Shown here: positions 24,720 to 33,300 of the stretch, in pieces | How positions within the stretch are numbered: the first letter of the stretch is position 1 | How the letters are laid out: each line of letters begins with the position of its first letter | Origin: Lachnospiraceae bacterium | GTDB lineage: Bacteria > Bacillota > Clostridia > Lachnospirales > Lachnospiraceae | DNA: 48,730 bases | Assembly: GCA_021769135.1 (NCBI GenBank) | Contig: JAETTM010000054.1 | Location: forward strand, 1-48,730 | Direction of reading: 5' to 3' | Position numbers and translations under genes: made by a program | The notes under the pieces: model-generated | Database searches by the model: none | Told to the model about the DNA's origin: nothing | The model's input: only the letters and a program-made list of their open reading frames with translations

Positions 24720-25547
24720 TTATCCTTTTACAGCCCCGGCCATAATCCCTGCCACAATATATTTCTGACATACGATATATACGATTACCATTGGAATCGC
24801 CACCAGCACCATGTCCGCAAAAATCAGGTTCCATTCGGAAAAATACTGTCCTTTGAAATTATACACGGTCAGGGGCATCGTTATATTTTTTCCGGAATTA
24901 AGCAGATACAACGGTGTCTGCAAATCATTCCATGTTCCCATCCCCACAATCACTATGTTAGTCATCAAAACCGGTTTTAACAGGGGCAAAATTACATGCC
25001 AGAAAAGCTTTAACGGCCCACAGCCGTCAATGAACGCTGCTTCATCCAATTCTCTGGGAATAGTGTCGATAAAGTTAGTCAGCAGAAACATTCCCCATGC
25101 GATATTGGATGCAATCAACACCAAAATCAACCCAATTTTCGTATTGTTGATATGGAGCAGATTCAGCAGGAGAATCGTGGGCACCACACACATAGGAACA
25201 ATCAGCCCAAGTGAAAAAAATGTACCCAAAAAACGGCTTAGCCTATCCTTCCTTCGCCCGATAATAAATGCCCCCAATGCGCATACCAAAGAAGTAACCG
25301 CCACCACGCTGACGGTAATCAGCGTACTGTTTTTCATAGCCAGCCATAAATGCGCCTTTTCGATGACCTGGCGGTAATTGTCGAACAGCCATACATCAGG
25401 AGGCCGGAAATTATATCGCGCCGCCTCACTGGATGTTTTGAAAGAGCCGAACAGCACCACCAGCAAAGGGATTACGATTACCAGGCTGGACACCAGCATA
25501 CAGATTTCCAATATTGCAGTCTTCCAAGTATATTTCCGGCTGCCCAT
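24720..25547 (-). CDS. ABC sugar transporter permease, MalG type
   Basis: An inner-membrane permease of about 275 residues with six hydrophobic segments. The EAA loop reads ELDEAAFIDGCGPLKLFWHV near residues 185-205, and the C-terminus is MAGAVKG, as usual for the MalG/CUT1 group. The ATG at 25547 overlaps the TGA of the upstream permease by one base (TGATG), indicating translational coupling; GGAGG lies 9 nt upstream. No ATPase gene is present locally, so a shared MsmX-like ATPase encoded elsewhere is likely. Confidence 0.95.
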   Translation of the reverse strand: MGSRKYTWKTAILEICMLVSSLVIVIPLLVVLFGSFKTSSEAARYNFRPPDVWLFDNYRQVIEKAHLWLAMKNSTLITVSVVAVTSLVCALGAFIIGRRKDRLSRFLGTFFSLGLIVPMCVVPTILLLNLLHINNTKIGLILVLIASNIAWGMFLLTNFIDTIPRELDEAAFIDGCGPLKLFWHVILPLLKPVLMTNIVIVGMGTWNDLQTPLYLLNSGKNITMPLTVYNFKGQYFSEWNLIFADMVLVAIPMVIVYIVCQKYIVAGIMAGAVKG

Positions 25548-26458
25548 CAATAGCTCACCTCCTTGCTCTCAAAAAACCTCCTTACAAAAATAGTGACAAA
25601 CACCACCACTACCGACAACAGCATAGTAATAGCCGTGGCTTTTCCGTAAAATCCCCGTCCGAAATATTCATAAATCATCATCCCCACCACCGTGGATTCA
25701 TGACCCGGTCCTCCTTTTGTCAGTGTCAGCACCTGTTCAAATACCCGAAAGCCGCCAATAATGGACTGGGTAATATTTACCGTCAGGGCAGGAATCAGCA
25801 GCGGAAGGGTCAGATATCGGAACTGTTTCCAGGAAGAGGCGCCGTCTATCCTTGACGCCTCATAAAAATCCTGGGGAATTGCAGCTAATCCGGCAATATA
25901 AATCATCATATGGAACCCCGTCCATTTCCAGATATCTTCCACAATTACTGTAAACAATGCGGTATCCGCGCTGGCCACCCATTCTTTCCTGCACATAATC
26001 CCGAAAAAATTCAATATCTGGTTCACCGTTCCGTCCATCTGAAACAGGGCGTTGAACATGATACCTACTACCACATAGCTGAGAATCGCCGGTATATAGA
26101 AAATCGTCCGCAGATAAGTCCTTGTCTTCAGCCCTTTGCTGAAAATCATAGCCAAAAGCAACGCCAACACATTTCTGGATACCACTATGCTGATTGCGAA
26201 AATCAAAGTATTCACCACAGACTTTTTAAAACTGCTATCCTGTACTATGGATGTATAATTGTCCAAGCCGATGAACCGGACACCGCTTCTGGTAATATCC
26301 CAATTAGTCAGCGATATAAAGCAGCCGCCAATAACCGGAATGATAAAAAATACTACAAAAATCAGGATGACCGGAAGGAGCAAATATTTGGGATACAGAA
26401 AATCCGTCCGGCATTTTTTCTTTTTCGCCTTCATTCCCGCTAACCATATCCTTTCCAT
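25547..26458 (-). CDS. ABC sugar transporter permease, MalF type
   Basis: An inner-membrane permease of 303 residues, partner of the MalG-type protein. An N-terminal basic stretch precedes the first membrane helix LLLPVILIFVVFFIIPVIGG. The EAA loop is IPQDFYEASRIDGASSWKQF, and LTKGGPG is conserved near the C-terminus. The gene starts four bases after the binding-protein stop and ends overlapping the next permease. An alternative start at 26434 (MKAKKKK) cannot be excluded, since neither has an ideal ribosome-binding site. Confidence 0.95.
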   Translation of the reverse strand: MERIWLAGMKAKKKKCRTDFLYPKYLLLPVILIFVVFFIIPVIGGCFISLTNWDITRSGVRFIGLDNYTSIVQDSSFKKSVVNTLIFAISIVVSRNVLALLLAMIFSKGLKTRTYLRTIFYIPAILSYVVVGIMFNALFQMDGTVNQILNFFGIMCRKEWVASADTALFTVIVEDIWKWTGFHMMIYIAGLAAIPQDFYEASRIDGASSWKQFRYLTLPLLIPALTVNITQSIIGGFRVFEQVLTLTKGGPGHESTVVGMMIYEYFGRGFYGKATAITMLLSVVVVFVTIFVRRFFESKEVSY

Positions 26459-26461
26459 GGT

Positions 26462-27826
26462 CTAGTTAAAGCCTTCCATTTCCTTATCCTTCATAAAATC
26501 GTAATACCGCTCATCCCATTCCTGTAAAGCTTCCAAAGGATCTTTTCCCATCGTCACCTGTACGATAGCCCCGAACAAATAGTCCTCCATAATCGGGCGA
26601 GCCGTATCGAAATAGGAATCGAATTCATAGGTATACTTACCCGTATTCACATAGTTTTCCACCAAATTCTTTTGAGCAGGAAGGATTTCACCCCCATCCA
26701 CATCGTGGAAAGCAGATGCACTGGGATACTTGGCATAAACCTCATTCATAATTTCTTCGGAAGCCCAGTAATTTAAAAACTCTTTTGCCAATTCGGATTT
26801 TTCGCCCTTAGGAACAAATATGCCTGTTACATAAGCTCCTGTAGCAATCATATCCTTATTCGCAAAAGGGATTGCAAAACTTCCCAACTCCACCTCAGGG
26901 AATTCCGCATGGAAAGCATCCTCGAACCATTCGCCTTGAATCACCATAGGATATTCCCCATTCCCCACTACGGCAATTCCCGAATCATAAGTCTGTGAAG
27001 CATGGTTTTCATTTGCATATCCATTATTATAGATATCCTGCAGCTGCTGGAGGATTTCCACCATTTCCGGTATGTCCGCAAATTTCTTTTTATTTGTAAG
27101 AAGCTCCTTATAAACCGTGTCCTTCTGATCCGATAAGGCTACTCCCCAACCCACCGTTGTCCAAATCTGAGTAGTCCATGCATCCGCATCTGTCATATAA
27201 AGAGGCGTTACCCCCTGCCCTTTAATGTCCTCCAGGATTGCCCAGAATTCATCCATAGTTTTTGGCTGGGGATTTTCATAACCCAATTCTTTCATCTTTT
27301 CTTTGTTGTAATATACCCCACCAAAGAAAGTGGAAGAATTCCAGGCCGGCATCGCATAAATATGCCCATCTCCGGAATATTTCAATAAATCGGCTGCTGC
27401 CAAACGCTCCACCCAAGGCTCATTGTCCAGCACTTCGCAAGTCTGGGTAGCATTATACTGTTCCACAGTCTGCGGCGCATTGGACAAGAAAATATCCGGC
27501 GGGTCATTGGTAGCCAGCTTCGTGCTAATTACACTCTCAATATCTTCGTTTGGCATCGTCACCAAATCAATTTTAATTCCATACTTTTCTTCTATGAGAT
27601 TGGCTGCTATTACGCATTGGTCTTTCCAAGCATCCTTGGAACAGTACACACTTAAAATCCTATCCCCATCCGCTTCAGCCGACGTCTCCTGATTTGATGT
27701 TTCTGCCGTAGCTGTCTCTTGTGCGTTCCCGCCTGTCTCTGCTGCTGGCGTCTCTCCCCCACAACCTGCCAATACGGAAGCCAATATCATTGTTCCCGCT
27801 ACAAACACATTAAAGTTTCTTTTCAT
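26462..27826 (-). CDS. ABC sugar-binding lipoprotein (family 1 solute-binding protein)
   Basis: An extracellular lipoprotein of about 454 residues that delivers a carbohydrate to the two permeases. The N-terminus MKRNFNVFVAGTMILASV is a signal peptide with lipobox LAGC, then a Thr/Glu-rich linker. The mature part includes GIKIDLVTMPNEDIESVIST and YAMPAWNSSTFFGGVYYNKE, typical of the CUT1 binding-protein family. GGAGG lies 5 nt before the ATG at 27826, which decides the start over an upstream in-frame ATG. It is first in the sugar operon, downstream of a LacI-type operator. Confidence 0.95.
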   Translation of the reverse strand: MKRNFNVFVAGTMILASVLAGCGGETPAAETGGNAQETATAETSNQETSAEADGDRILSVYCSKDAWKDQCVIAANLIEEKYGIKIDLVTMPNEDIESVISTKLATNDPPDIFLSNAPQTVEQYNATQTCEVLDNEPWVERLAAADLLKYSGDGHIYAMPAWNSSTFFGGVYYNKEKMKELGYENPQPKTMDEFWAILEDIKGQGVTPLYMTDADAWTTQIWTTVGWGVALSDQKDTVYKELLTNKKKFADIPEMVEILQQLQDIYNNGYANENHASQTYDSGIAVVGNGEYPMVIQGEWFEDAFHAEFPEVELGSFAIPFANKDMIATGAYVTGIFVPKGEKSELAKEFLNYWASEEIMNEVYAKYPSASAFHDVDGGEILPAQKNLVENYVNTGKYTYEFDSYFDTARPIMEDYLFGAIVQVTMGKDPLEALQEWDERYYDFMKDKEMEGFN

Positions 27827-27874
27827 GCTTACCTCCCATCTGCGTGTTCTCACGCCTGCTTAAGTAATTTGTTA

Positions 27875-27890
27875 ATTAAAACGTTTTAAT
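27875..27890. promoter_or_regulatory. LacI-type operator upstream of the sugar operon
   Basis: Perfect 16-bp palindrome ATTAAAACGTTTTAAT with the central CG typical of LacI-family sites. It is 49 bp upstream of the binding-protein start. The identical sequence occurs upstream of the lacI-like gene. The remaining 27891-27987 stretch is AT-rich and probably holds the operon promoter. Confidence 0.85.
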
Positions 27891-27987
27891 GAATGGCAAA
27901 AAAAATACTATTTTCATATTTTCAAACTTTTTATGCCCTGCATTGCTTCAAATAATCCGAGGAAATCCTCTGCCTTCTTTTTACAAA

Positions 27988-29019
27988 TTAGCATGATTCC
28001 CTCACTACCAGTTGCTGCTCCAATGACACGTTCTCCACCTTTCCTTGTTTCATGCTGATTTTCTTTACCATTTCCCAGAGTTTTTCTCCAAGTAGGGTCT
28101 GCTCCTGGTTAACCGTTGTCAGCCTTGGATTTACATATCCTGAAATCTCCGTATTGTCGAACCCCACCACTCCAAAATCTCCAGGAATTCGATATCCACA
28201 CTCTGTTATAGCTCTCATCATCCCAATGCCCAGCAAATCCGAAGAAGCAATCCACCCATCCGGAATATCCTCCCTTTTATGAGTGTTCAATATTTCTTTC
28301 ATATACAGATAACCATTGCGCAAATTATCCAAGCACAGATTGCTCTTAATAAACACATTTTTTTCGTCAAAAGAATATCCATAAGCTTCCAAAGCCTCCT
28401 TGTATCCTTGATATCTGTCCTCCAAGTTCGTCAGGTGAATCGGTTCCGAAAAAAATCCAATCCTGCGGTATCCCTTTTCCCGAAACATAGCCACTATATC
28501 CTTCATCACCTTCCGATTATCATATTTCACGAAGGGTACACCCGGAATTTCCGTGCTTCTATCTGCCAGCACCACAGAAATCCCTTTTTTTAAAAATCCC
28601 TTAATCTCTTCGTCATCGCCATGCCCGTTGAAGATCACCACGATTCCGATATGGTTGCTCTCCAACCTTTTCAGTTCCCTTCTTTCCCTCTCCAAAGAAT
28701 ACTCATAGCCCAATATCTGGACGCTATATCCATCTTCGTAAGCCTTGTCCACGAATACACTGGTTACCTTGGAATGGAAACTATTATTCAAGTTGGGAAT
28801 CATCAGCCCTACCGTATAGTTCTTCTTGCTCCGCAATGACTTTGCCATTACATTCGGAATATAATTCAGCTCTTTAATTGCCGCATATACCCTCTCTGTT
28901 GTCTCCTTCGATATCGGTGCCGTTCCGTTAATTACATGGGAAACTGTACCTATGGTCACTCCTGCCCTTTGGGCAACTTGTGTTATTGTTGTTCTCTGCG
29001 CTGTGTTTTCGCTTCGCAT
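27988..29019 (-). CDS. LacI-family transcriptional regulator of the sugar operon
   Basis: A 343-residue DNA-binding repressor. The N-terminal HTH is TTITQVAQRAGVTIGTVSHV and the hinge helix is IPNVMAKSLRSKK. The periplasmic-binding-like effector domain runs from YTVGLMIPNLNNSFHSKV to the end (FGVVGFDNTEISGYVNPRLTTV). AAGGGG precedes the ATG by about 5 nt. It lies directly upstream of the importer operon, same strand, and each promoter region holds the same operator, which predicts repression of the operon and of itself. The inducer is probably a rhamnoside-derived sugar. Confidence 0.95.
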   Translation of the reverse strand: MRSENTAQRTTITQVAQRAGVTIGTVSHVINGTAPISKETTERVYAAIKELNYIPNVMAKSLRSKKNYTVGLMIPNLNNSFHSKVTSVFVDKAYEDGYSVQILGYEYSLERERRELKRLESNHIGIVVIFNGHGDDEEIKGFLKKGISVVLADRSTEIPGVPFVKYDNRKVMKDIVAMFREKGYRRIGFFSEPIHLTNLEDRYQGYKEALEAYGYSFDEKNVFIKSNLCLDNLRNGYLYMKEILNTHKREDIPDGWIASSDLLGIGMMRAITECGYRIPGDFGVVGFDNTEISGYVNPRLTTVNQEQTLLGEKLWEMVKKISMKQGKVENVSLEQQLVVRESC

Positions 29020-29037
29020 ATGGTCCCCTTATTTTTT

Positions 29038-29053
29038 ATTAAAACGTTTTAAT
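29038..29053. promoter_or_regulatory. LacI-type operator upstream of the regulator gene
   Basis: The same 16-bp palindrome ATTAAAACGTTTTAAT, 19 bp before the regulator ATG, implying autoregulation. It lies 86 bp from the divergent-side dispersed repeat, so an effect on the plus-strand Rpn-like gene is less likely. Confidence 0.85.
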
Positions 29054-29138
29054 GGGTTAATTATATATTATATGCATTTACTTGTCAATATATTTTTTTG
29101 CTCTTAAATAAAATATTTTGTATCGTTTACCATATAAC

Positions 29139-29232
29139 AATTTCTTGACAGGAATTGGTGACATATGGTCAAGGAATTGCGCTGATGCGCAATCAAGTCA
29201 TCAATTTCTTGACAGAAATTGGTGACATATGC
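29139..29232. repeat. Dispersed promoter-bearing repeat, copy 2
   Basis: A unit of about 30 nt (CAATTTCTTGACAG followed by AATTGGTGACATATG) occurs twice in direct orientation, at 29139-29166 and 29202-29231. Between them lies AATTGCGCTGATGCGCAA. The second unit forms a hairpin with arms GTCATCAATTTC and GAAATTGGTGAC. The reverse complement of 11674-11766 aligns over about 75 nt. Confidence 0.8.
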
Positions 29233-29238
29233 TATACT
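29209..29238 (+). promoter_or_regulatory. Strong promoter of the Rpn-like gene, inside the repeat
   Basis: Consensus -35 TTGACA (29209-29214), an 18-nt spacer and TATACT (29233-29238). The -35 box is in the loop of the repeat hairpin and the -10 is at the repeat edge. The first repeat unit also has TTGACA but no matching -10 box. Confidence 0.75.
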
Positions 29239-29373
29239 CCCTTCAAAGCATATGGTTTCTTTAGGTAATAACTTATCGTGTACAGTGCATCTGTATCTGT
29301 CAGGACATTCTGTTCTCATATTCTTGAAATCCTGCTTTTGAAAAACCCATAAATTAAAATTGAAATTGATAAG

Positions 29374-29409
29374 GCAGGAAAAGACGTTTTTGCATCCGCA
29401 TTTTCCTGC
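29374..29409 (+). other. Leader hairpin just upstream of a ribosome-binding site
   Basis: Perfect 9-bp arms GCAGGAAAA (29374-29382) and TTTTCCTGC (29401-29409). The hairpin ends three bases before AAGGAGGA (29413-29420) of the Rpn-like gene. It could present or protect the ribosome-binding site, or be the trace of a transcription attenuator. The remaining leader 29239-29373 shows nothing clear. Confidence 0.5.
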
Positions 29410-29425
29410 GAAAAGGAGGAAATGT

Positions 29426-30067
29426 ATGGACAATAACGTAGCCACAAAATTAAAGGACCTAAACCTGATAAACCGGTTCCTGTTCAACGAGGTGATGGAG
29501 GACAGGGAGTCCTACCAGGCGGCGGTGAGCATCCTGCTGGGGGAGGATATCCGGCTATTGACCGAACCGGAGACGGAAAAGGAGTTCCGGGTATCGCCGG
29601 AGCTGCGGGAAATCAGGCTGGATGACGGGGCATTGCGGGTATTCATCAATACCAAAGGAAGAAACAAAGAAGACGTTCCGCAGGAATTTCTGGACTTTAT
29701 GGAGTATCTAACCAATACAACGGACAAGGTGACGGAAAAGACGGAAAGCCAGAGGATAAAACGGATTCATGAACAGGTGAAAAGAATCAAGCTGTCGGAA
29801 AAGATGGGGGTGAAATATATGCAGCTATGGGAAGAAAAGGCGTATATATGGGAGGAAGGTATGAAACAAGGATTAGCCCAAGGAGAAAAGCGGCTTATCA
29901 ATACAATCTGCAAAAAGCTTCTCAAAGGAAAATCTCCGGAAAAAATAGCGGACGAGGTAGAGGAAGACCTAAACCTGATAGAGAAAATCCGCCTTATAGC
30001 ACAAACAGAAGTTCCAGACTATAACTGCGATAAAATCTATGCGATATTGCATAAAGACGATGTTTGA
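29426..30067 (+). CDS. Rpn-family protein lacking its nuclease core
   Basis: A 213-residue protein with the recognisable ends of Rpn/PD-(D/E)XK transposase-associated proteins. The N-terminal part is DNNVATKLKDLNLINRFLF...SPELREIRLD. The C-terminal part is DGALRVFINTKGRNKEDVP through KIKLSEKMGVKYMQ-type helices. Intact relatives are about 300 residues, and the catalytic D...ExQ/K region lies between REIRLD and the NDGA-RIFINTKG block. Here these two join directly at residues 66-67, so the core is deleted in frame. The start is fixed by AAGGAGGA 5 nt upstream of the ATG. The reading frame, ribosome-binding site and promoter are intact. Family length and architecture are from memory. Confidence 0.8.
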   Translation: MDNNVATKLKDLNLINRFLFNEVMEDRESYQAAVSILLGEDIRLLTEPETEKEFRVSPELREIRLDDGALRVFINTKGRNKEDVPQEFLDFMEYLTNTTDKVTEKTESQRIKRIHEQVKRIKLSEKMGVKYMQLWEEKAYIWEEGMKQGLAQGEKRLINTICKKLLKGKSPEKIADEVEEDLNLIEKIRLIAQTEVPDYNCDKIYAILHKDDV

Positions 30068-30184
30068 AATTTTATAAGCAGATTTATCAAACGAACGCCG
30101 TCACGCTCTGCGAGCCGGCTTATCGTAACAACGGATGCCAGGCTTCGTCAGCCATCCTTATGTTAGTTAAATAAGACAGCAATA

Positions 30185-30212
30185 CCCCCCGGCTCATTTC
30201 ATCGCCGGGGGG
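30185..30212. terminator. GC-rich hairpin after the Rpn-like gene
   Basis: Perfect 9-bp arms CCCCCCGGC (30185-30193) and GCCGGGGGG (30204-30212). There is no following U-tract on the plus strand, so it may be a structured repeat rather than a classical terminator. The preceding 30068-30184 stretch shows no gene. Confidence 0.5.
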
Positions 30213-30291
30213 CAGCCACCTCGCTTCCTGCAACAAGGTATCAAACTTATAATGCTATAGAGTACATGATTCTCTGCCCGTTTGTCACATC

Positions 30292-30345
30292 TACACATTC
30301 GTACGGACTCTGCAGCAAGTGCACAATCCCGGGCTAAACTGTTTA
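30292..30345. repeat. Hairpin repeat of the GGACTTTGC family, copy 3
   Basis: Starts ACACATTCGTACGGACT, shared with the copy at 6338-6390, and continues TGCAGCAAGTGCA and GGGCTAAACTG with a few differences that weaken the central stem. It lies just beyond the stop codon of the large surface-protein gene. Confidence 0.65.
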
Positions 30346-30348
30346 CGG

Positions 30349-33300
30349 CTATCCCCTCCTGCCTCTTCGATTATGCGCCTTCTTCTTTTTACTTACAGCC
30401 ACAAGCAAAAATACTGCCGCCAGCCCGCCTGCTATGCTGGTAACCACAATCCACCGGGTAGATTTATGTCGGACAATGCAGAAAGACTGTTCCGTTCCTG
30501 TCATATCCACTTGCAGATATTCTCCCCTTACCTTGCTTTCCAGTTCCGTCCATATCCCATTTTTGCATCCCCATACCGCGGCATCTTCATACGGATTGTA
30601 GAGACGGACTGCAAAAGTATCTGTATCCTTAATTTCCGTATTTTCCAACGAAATATCATAAATCACATTTTCCTTATTGTGCGCCGCTTCCGGCGGTTCC
30701 ATATGGCTGATGACAGCGCGCAATACCGTATTCTCCGTAAAACGCTGCTCCACCAGCGCATAAGGTTTTTCATAGCCTGCCTCCCCATCCGCCGACTGCT
30801 TTTCATTGCTCTCCACTACCGTTACATCTTCTTTATATTCCCCTTCTATCAGCAGATTTCCTGTCATGATTCTGTCTGAACAATCCGGCCAAATCCCATA
30901 ATACCCTTCCTTTTTCGGGATTTCCGGATAATCCAGTCCGGCAAGGCTATCCCCGAATGCGACCTCCTGTACGCCCAGGTAAGCATCTTCAACCCGGAAA
31001 ATCACTTTTAAATGCCGGAATTCCTGAGGAAGCCCTTCTTTTTGAAGCAGTTCTTCATAGCTGATAGGCTCCGCAATCCCTGCATAGCTGATGTCATCTA
31101 TTCCATAAAGGTTTTCGCCCACATAATAATTGCCGCTTACCTTTACTTCTTCTTCATTCAGGGCATCATCATAATCCACCGTCTGCCCCGCAATGGCTCC
31201 TTTCCTTCCCTCCAGGGCATTGCAGTACGCCATCGCATAGCAGTCCTTTACCGTATCCGCAAATCCTGCAATGCCTCCTACATTCTTTTTTCCGGAAACA
31301 GAGCAAAGCGAATAACAACGTTTGATTACTGTAAAGGACTCCCCGCAGATACCGCCCACATAGCTGCCCTCTGTACTTTCTACGCTTCCGTACCCTTCCG
31401 AATCCACAACAATGCCATGGCGCATGTACCCTACAATACCGCCCGCCCCGTCTTTTTTCGCCGTAATATAGCCTTCGTTAACGCTGCCCGTGATAATGCA
31501 TTTGGTAAAATATCTTCTGCCAATCTGATAATCCACATTCCCCGCAGCGCTGTCTTCCGGATCTTCCTCATCGATGGACATAGCGCCCGCTATGCCGCCT
31601 ACATTAATATCCCCTTTCACCACTCCTCTGTTCGTACAAGTATCCGTTTTTCCGGTGGTAATGCTTTCCATATCATCAATGTCTATGTCCTCATAAAGTT
31701 CTTCGATACTGATGTCATTGTAGTTTATCATGTTATCTGCCAGAATATTAAAAATCACATTAATCTGATTGTTTACCGCACGCAAGTCATCGTTGATAAT
31801 GTCGGAATATTCGGAAGCATTTCCGCTCAGCCCCTTCAGGCTCTCCGACAGCCCTTTCAACTGGCTGCGCAGATTTTCCCTGTTTACATCGAATTCAGCG
31901 CCCAGCTTTGAAAACCTGATATCCGATTGTCCGTTTACATAATCCACAATGCTGCGTACATCACTGGTAGCCGACTTGATAGCGTCCGTCACAGTCTGCA
32001 AATGCTCCGTTACCTTCTTCATATCGCCGCTGACGGCCCCCAGTACATCCGAAGCCTGATGCCCTGCAATATTGGCCACCACGTTCAAATTGCTCATTAC
32101 CGCAAAGGCAGCGTTGGACATTTCCGACATTCCTTCCGCCAGCCTGCTTAGCTGTTCAGCGCTTGCGCTTCCGCTCTCCTGGATTTCTTTCATCACAGCG
32201 TTCACCTTCTCCGCTGCCGCCTGCTGTTCCTTGAGCGCATTGCTGATATTGTCTCTTGCGCTGTCCATGGACTGGGATTTATCTCTTTTTTCAAAAGAAA
32301 TATCCACCCGGTAGAACCCGCCTTCCTTTACATCGAAGGAATACACATAGCCGCTCCCTCCCGATTGAGATACCGCAATTCCCTGCCCATTTTCCGTCAC
32401 AGAAGGGATTCCGCTTACGGTATATGCTCCGTCCGGAATCACTGTCACCGTTGCCCTGCCGCCGTTTATTTCCCAGGATGCATTCCCGCCCAGGTTAGAG
32501 CTTAGCTGAATCTCCGTTTCCTTTTCCTGTCCGGCTTCCTCCTGCGCCTTTGCGCCATCCACTGCAATACCGATTTCCACTTCATCTCGGGGTCCTGCGC
32601 TAAAAAGGGGCTCCTGCGTATATTGGCCTCTTTCTTCCGATGGGGTGCTTTCCCCAGACTGGGTCGGATTGTCCGACGAACTGCTTCCTCCCGATTGGGC
32701 TGGATTTCCCGATGGACTGGTTCCTCCTGATTGGGTCGGGTTGACCGACGGACTGGTTCCTCCTGATTGGGCAGAACTGTCTGACGAGCCGGTTCCTCCT
32801 GCCTGCGCCGGATTGTCCGATGGGTTGGTTTCATCCGCCCCTCCGCTTCCTTCCTGGCCGGCGTCTTTATCCGTTTTACCATCTTCCCCTTGCTGATTAT
32901 TTTCTCCGGGCCGGACATCTGTATCCACTGGATTATTTTCTTCCGGTGCGGCAATTTCATTCATTTCACCCGCATTCTCTTCCCCGTCCGTTTCTGCATT
33001 CTTATCTGCGCCGTCATCTTCCGTGCCGTCATCTTCCGCGCCGTCATCTTCCGCGCCATCTTCACCCGCCGAGGCGCCCTGATATTCAAAATAAGCCTCC
33101 ACCTTCACATTCGGCTCAGGCATAACAAAAGTATAATCCTTTCCGCTTTCCCGTTGCATGGGTATTTCATTCCCATTGGCATCTATGGCCCGGATTTCCT
33201 TTAGCCCATAATCCTTATCCGGCTCCACCATAATGTGAACGGTTTCACCGGCCTTGGGATAATGCTGAATGCTCAAAGTACTGCCTCCCACAGTGGATAA

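Noticed and set aside
28000-30070. A transposon or insertion sequence around the Rpn-like gene
   Set aside because: Rpn-family genes are sometimes labelled transposase, but there are no terminal inverted repeats or target duplications flanking this gene, only the short dispersed repeat.
32590-33070. Tandem DNA repeats as a CRISPR or replication iteron cluster
   Set aside because: They are in frame and encode low-complexity Ser/Gly and Asp/Glu linkers of the surface protein.
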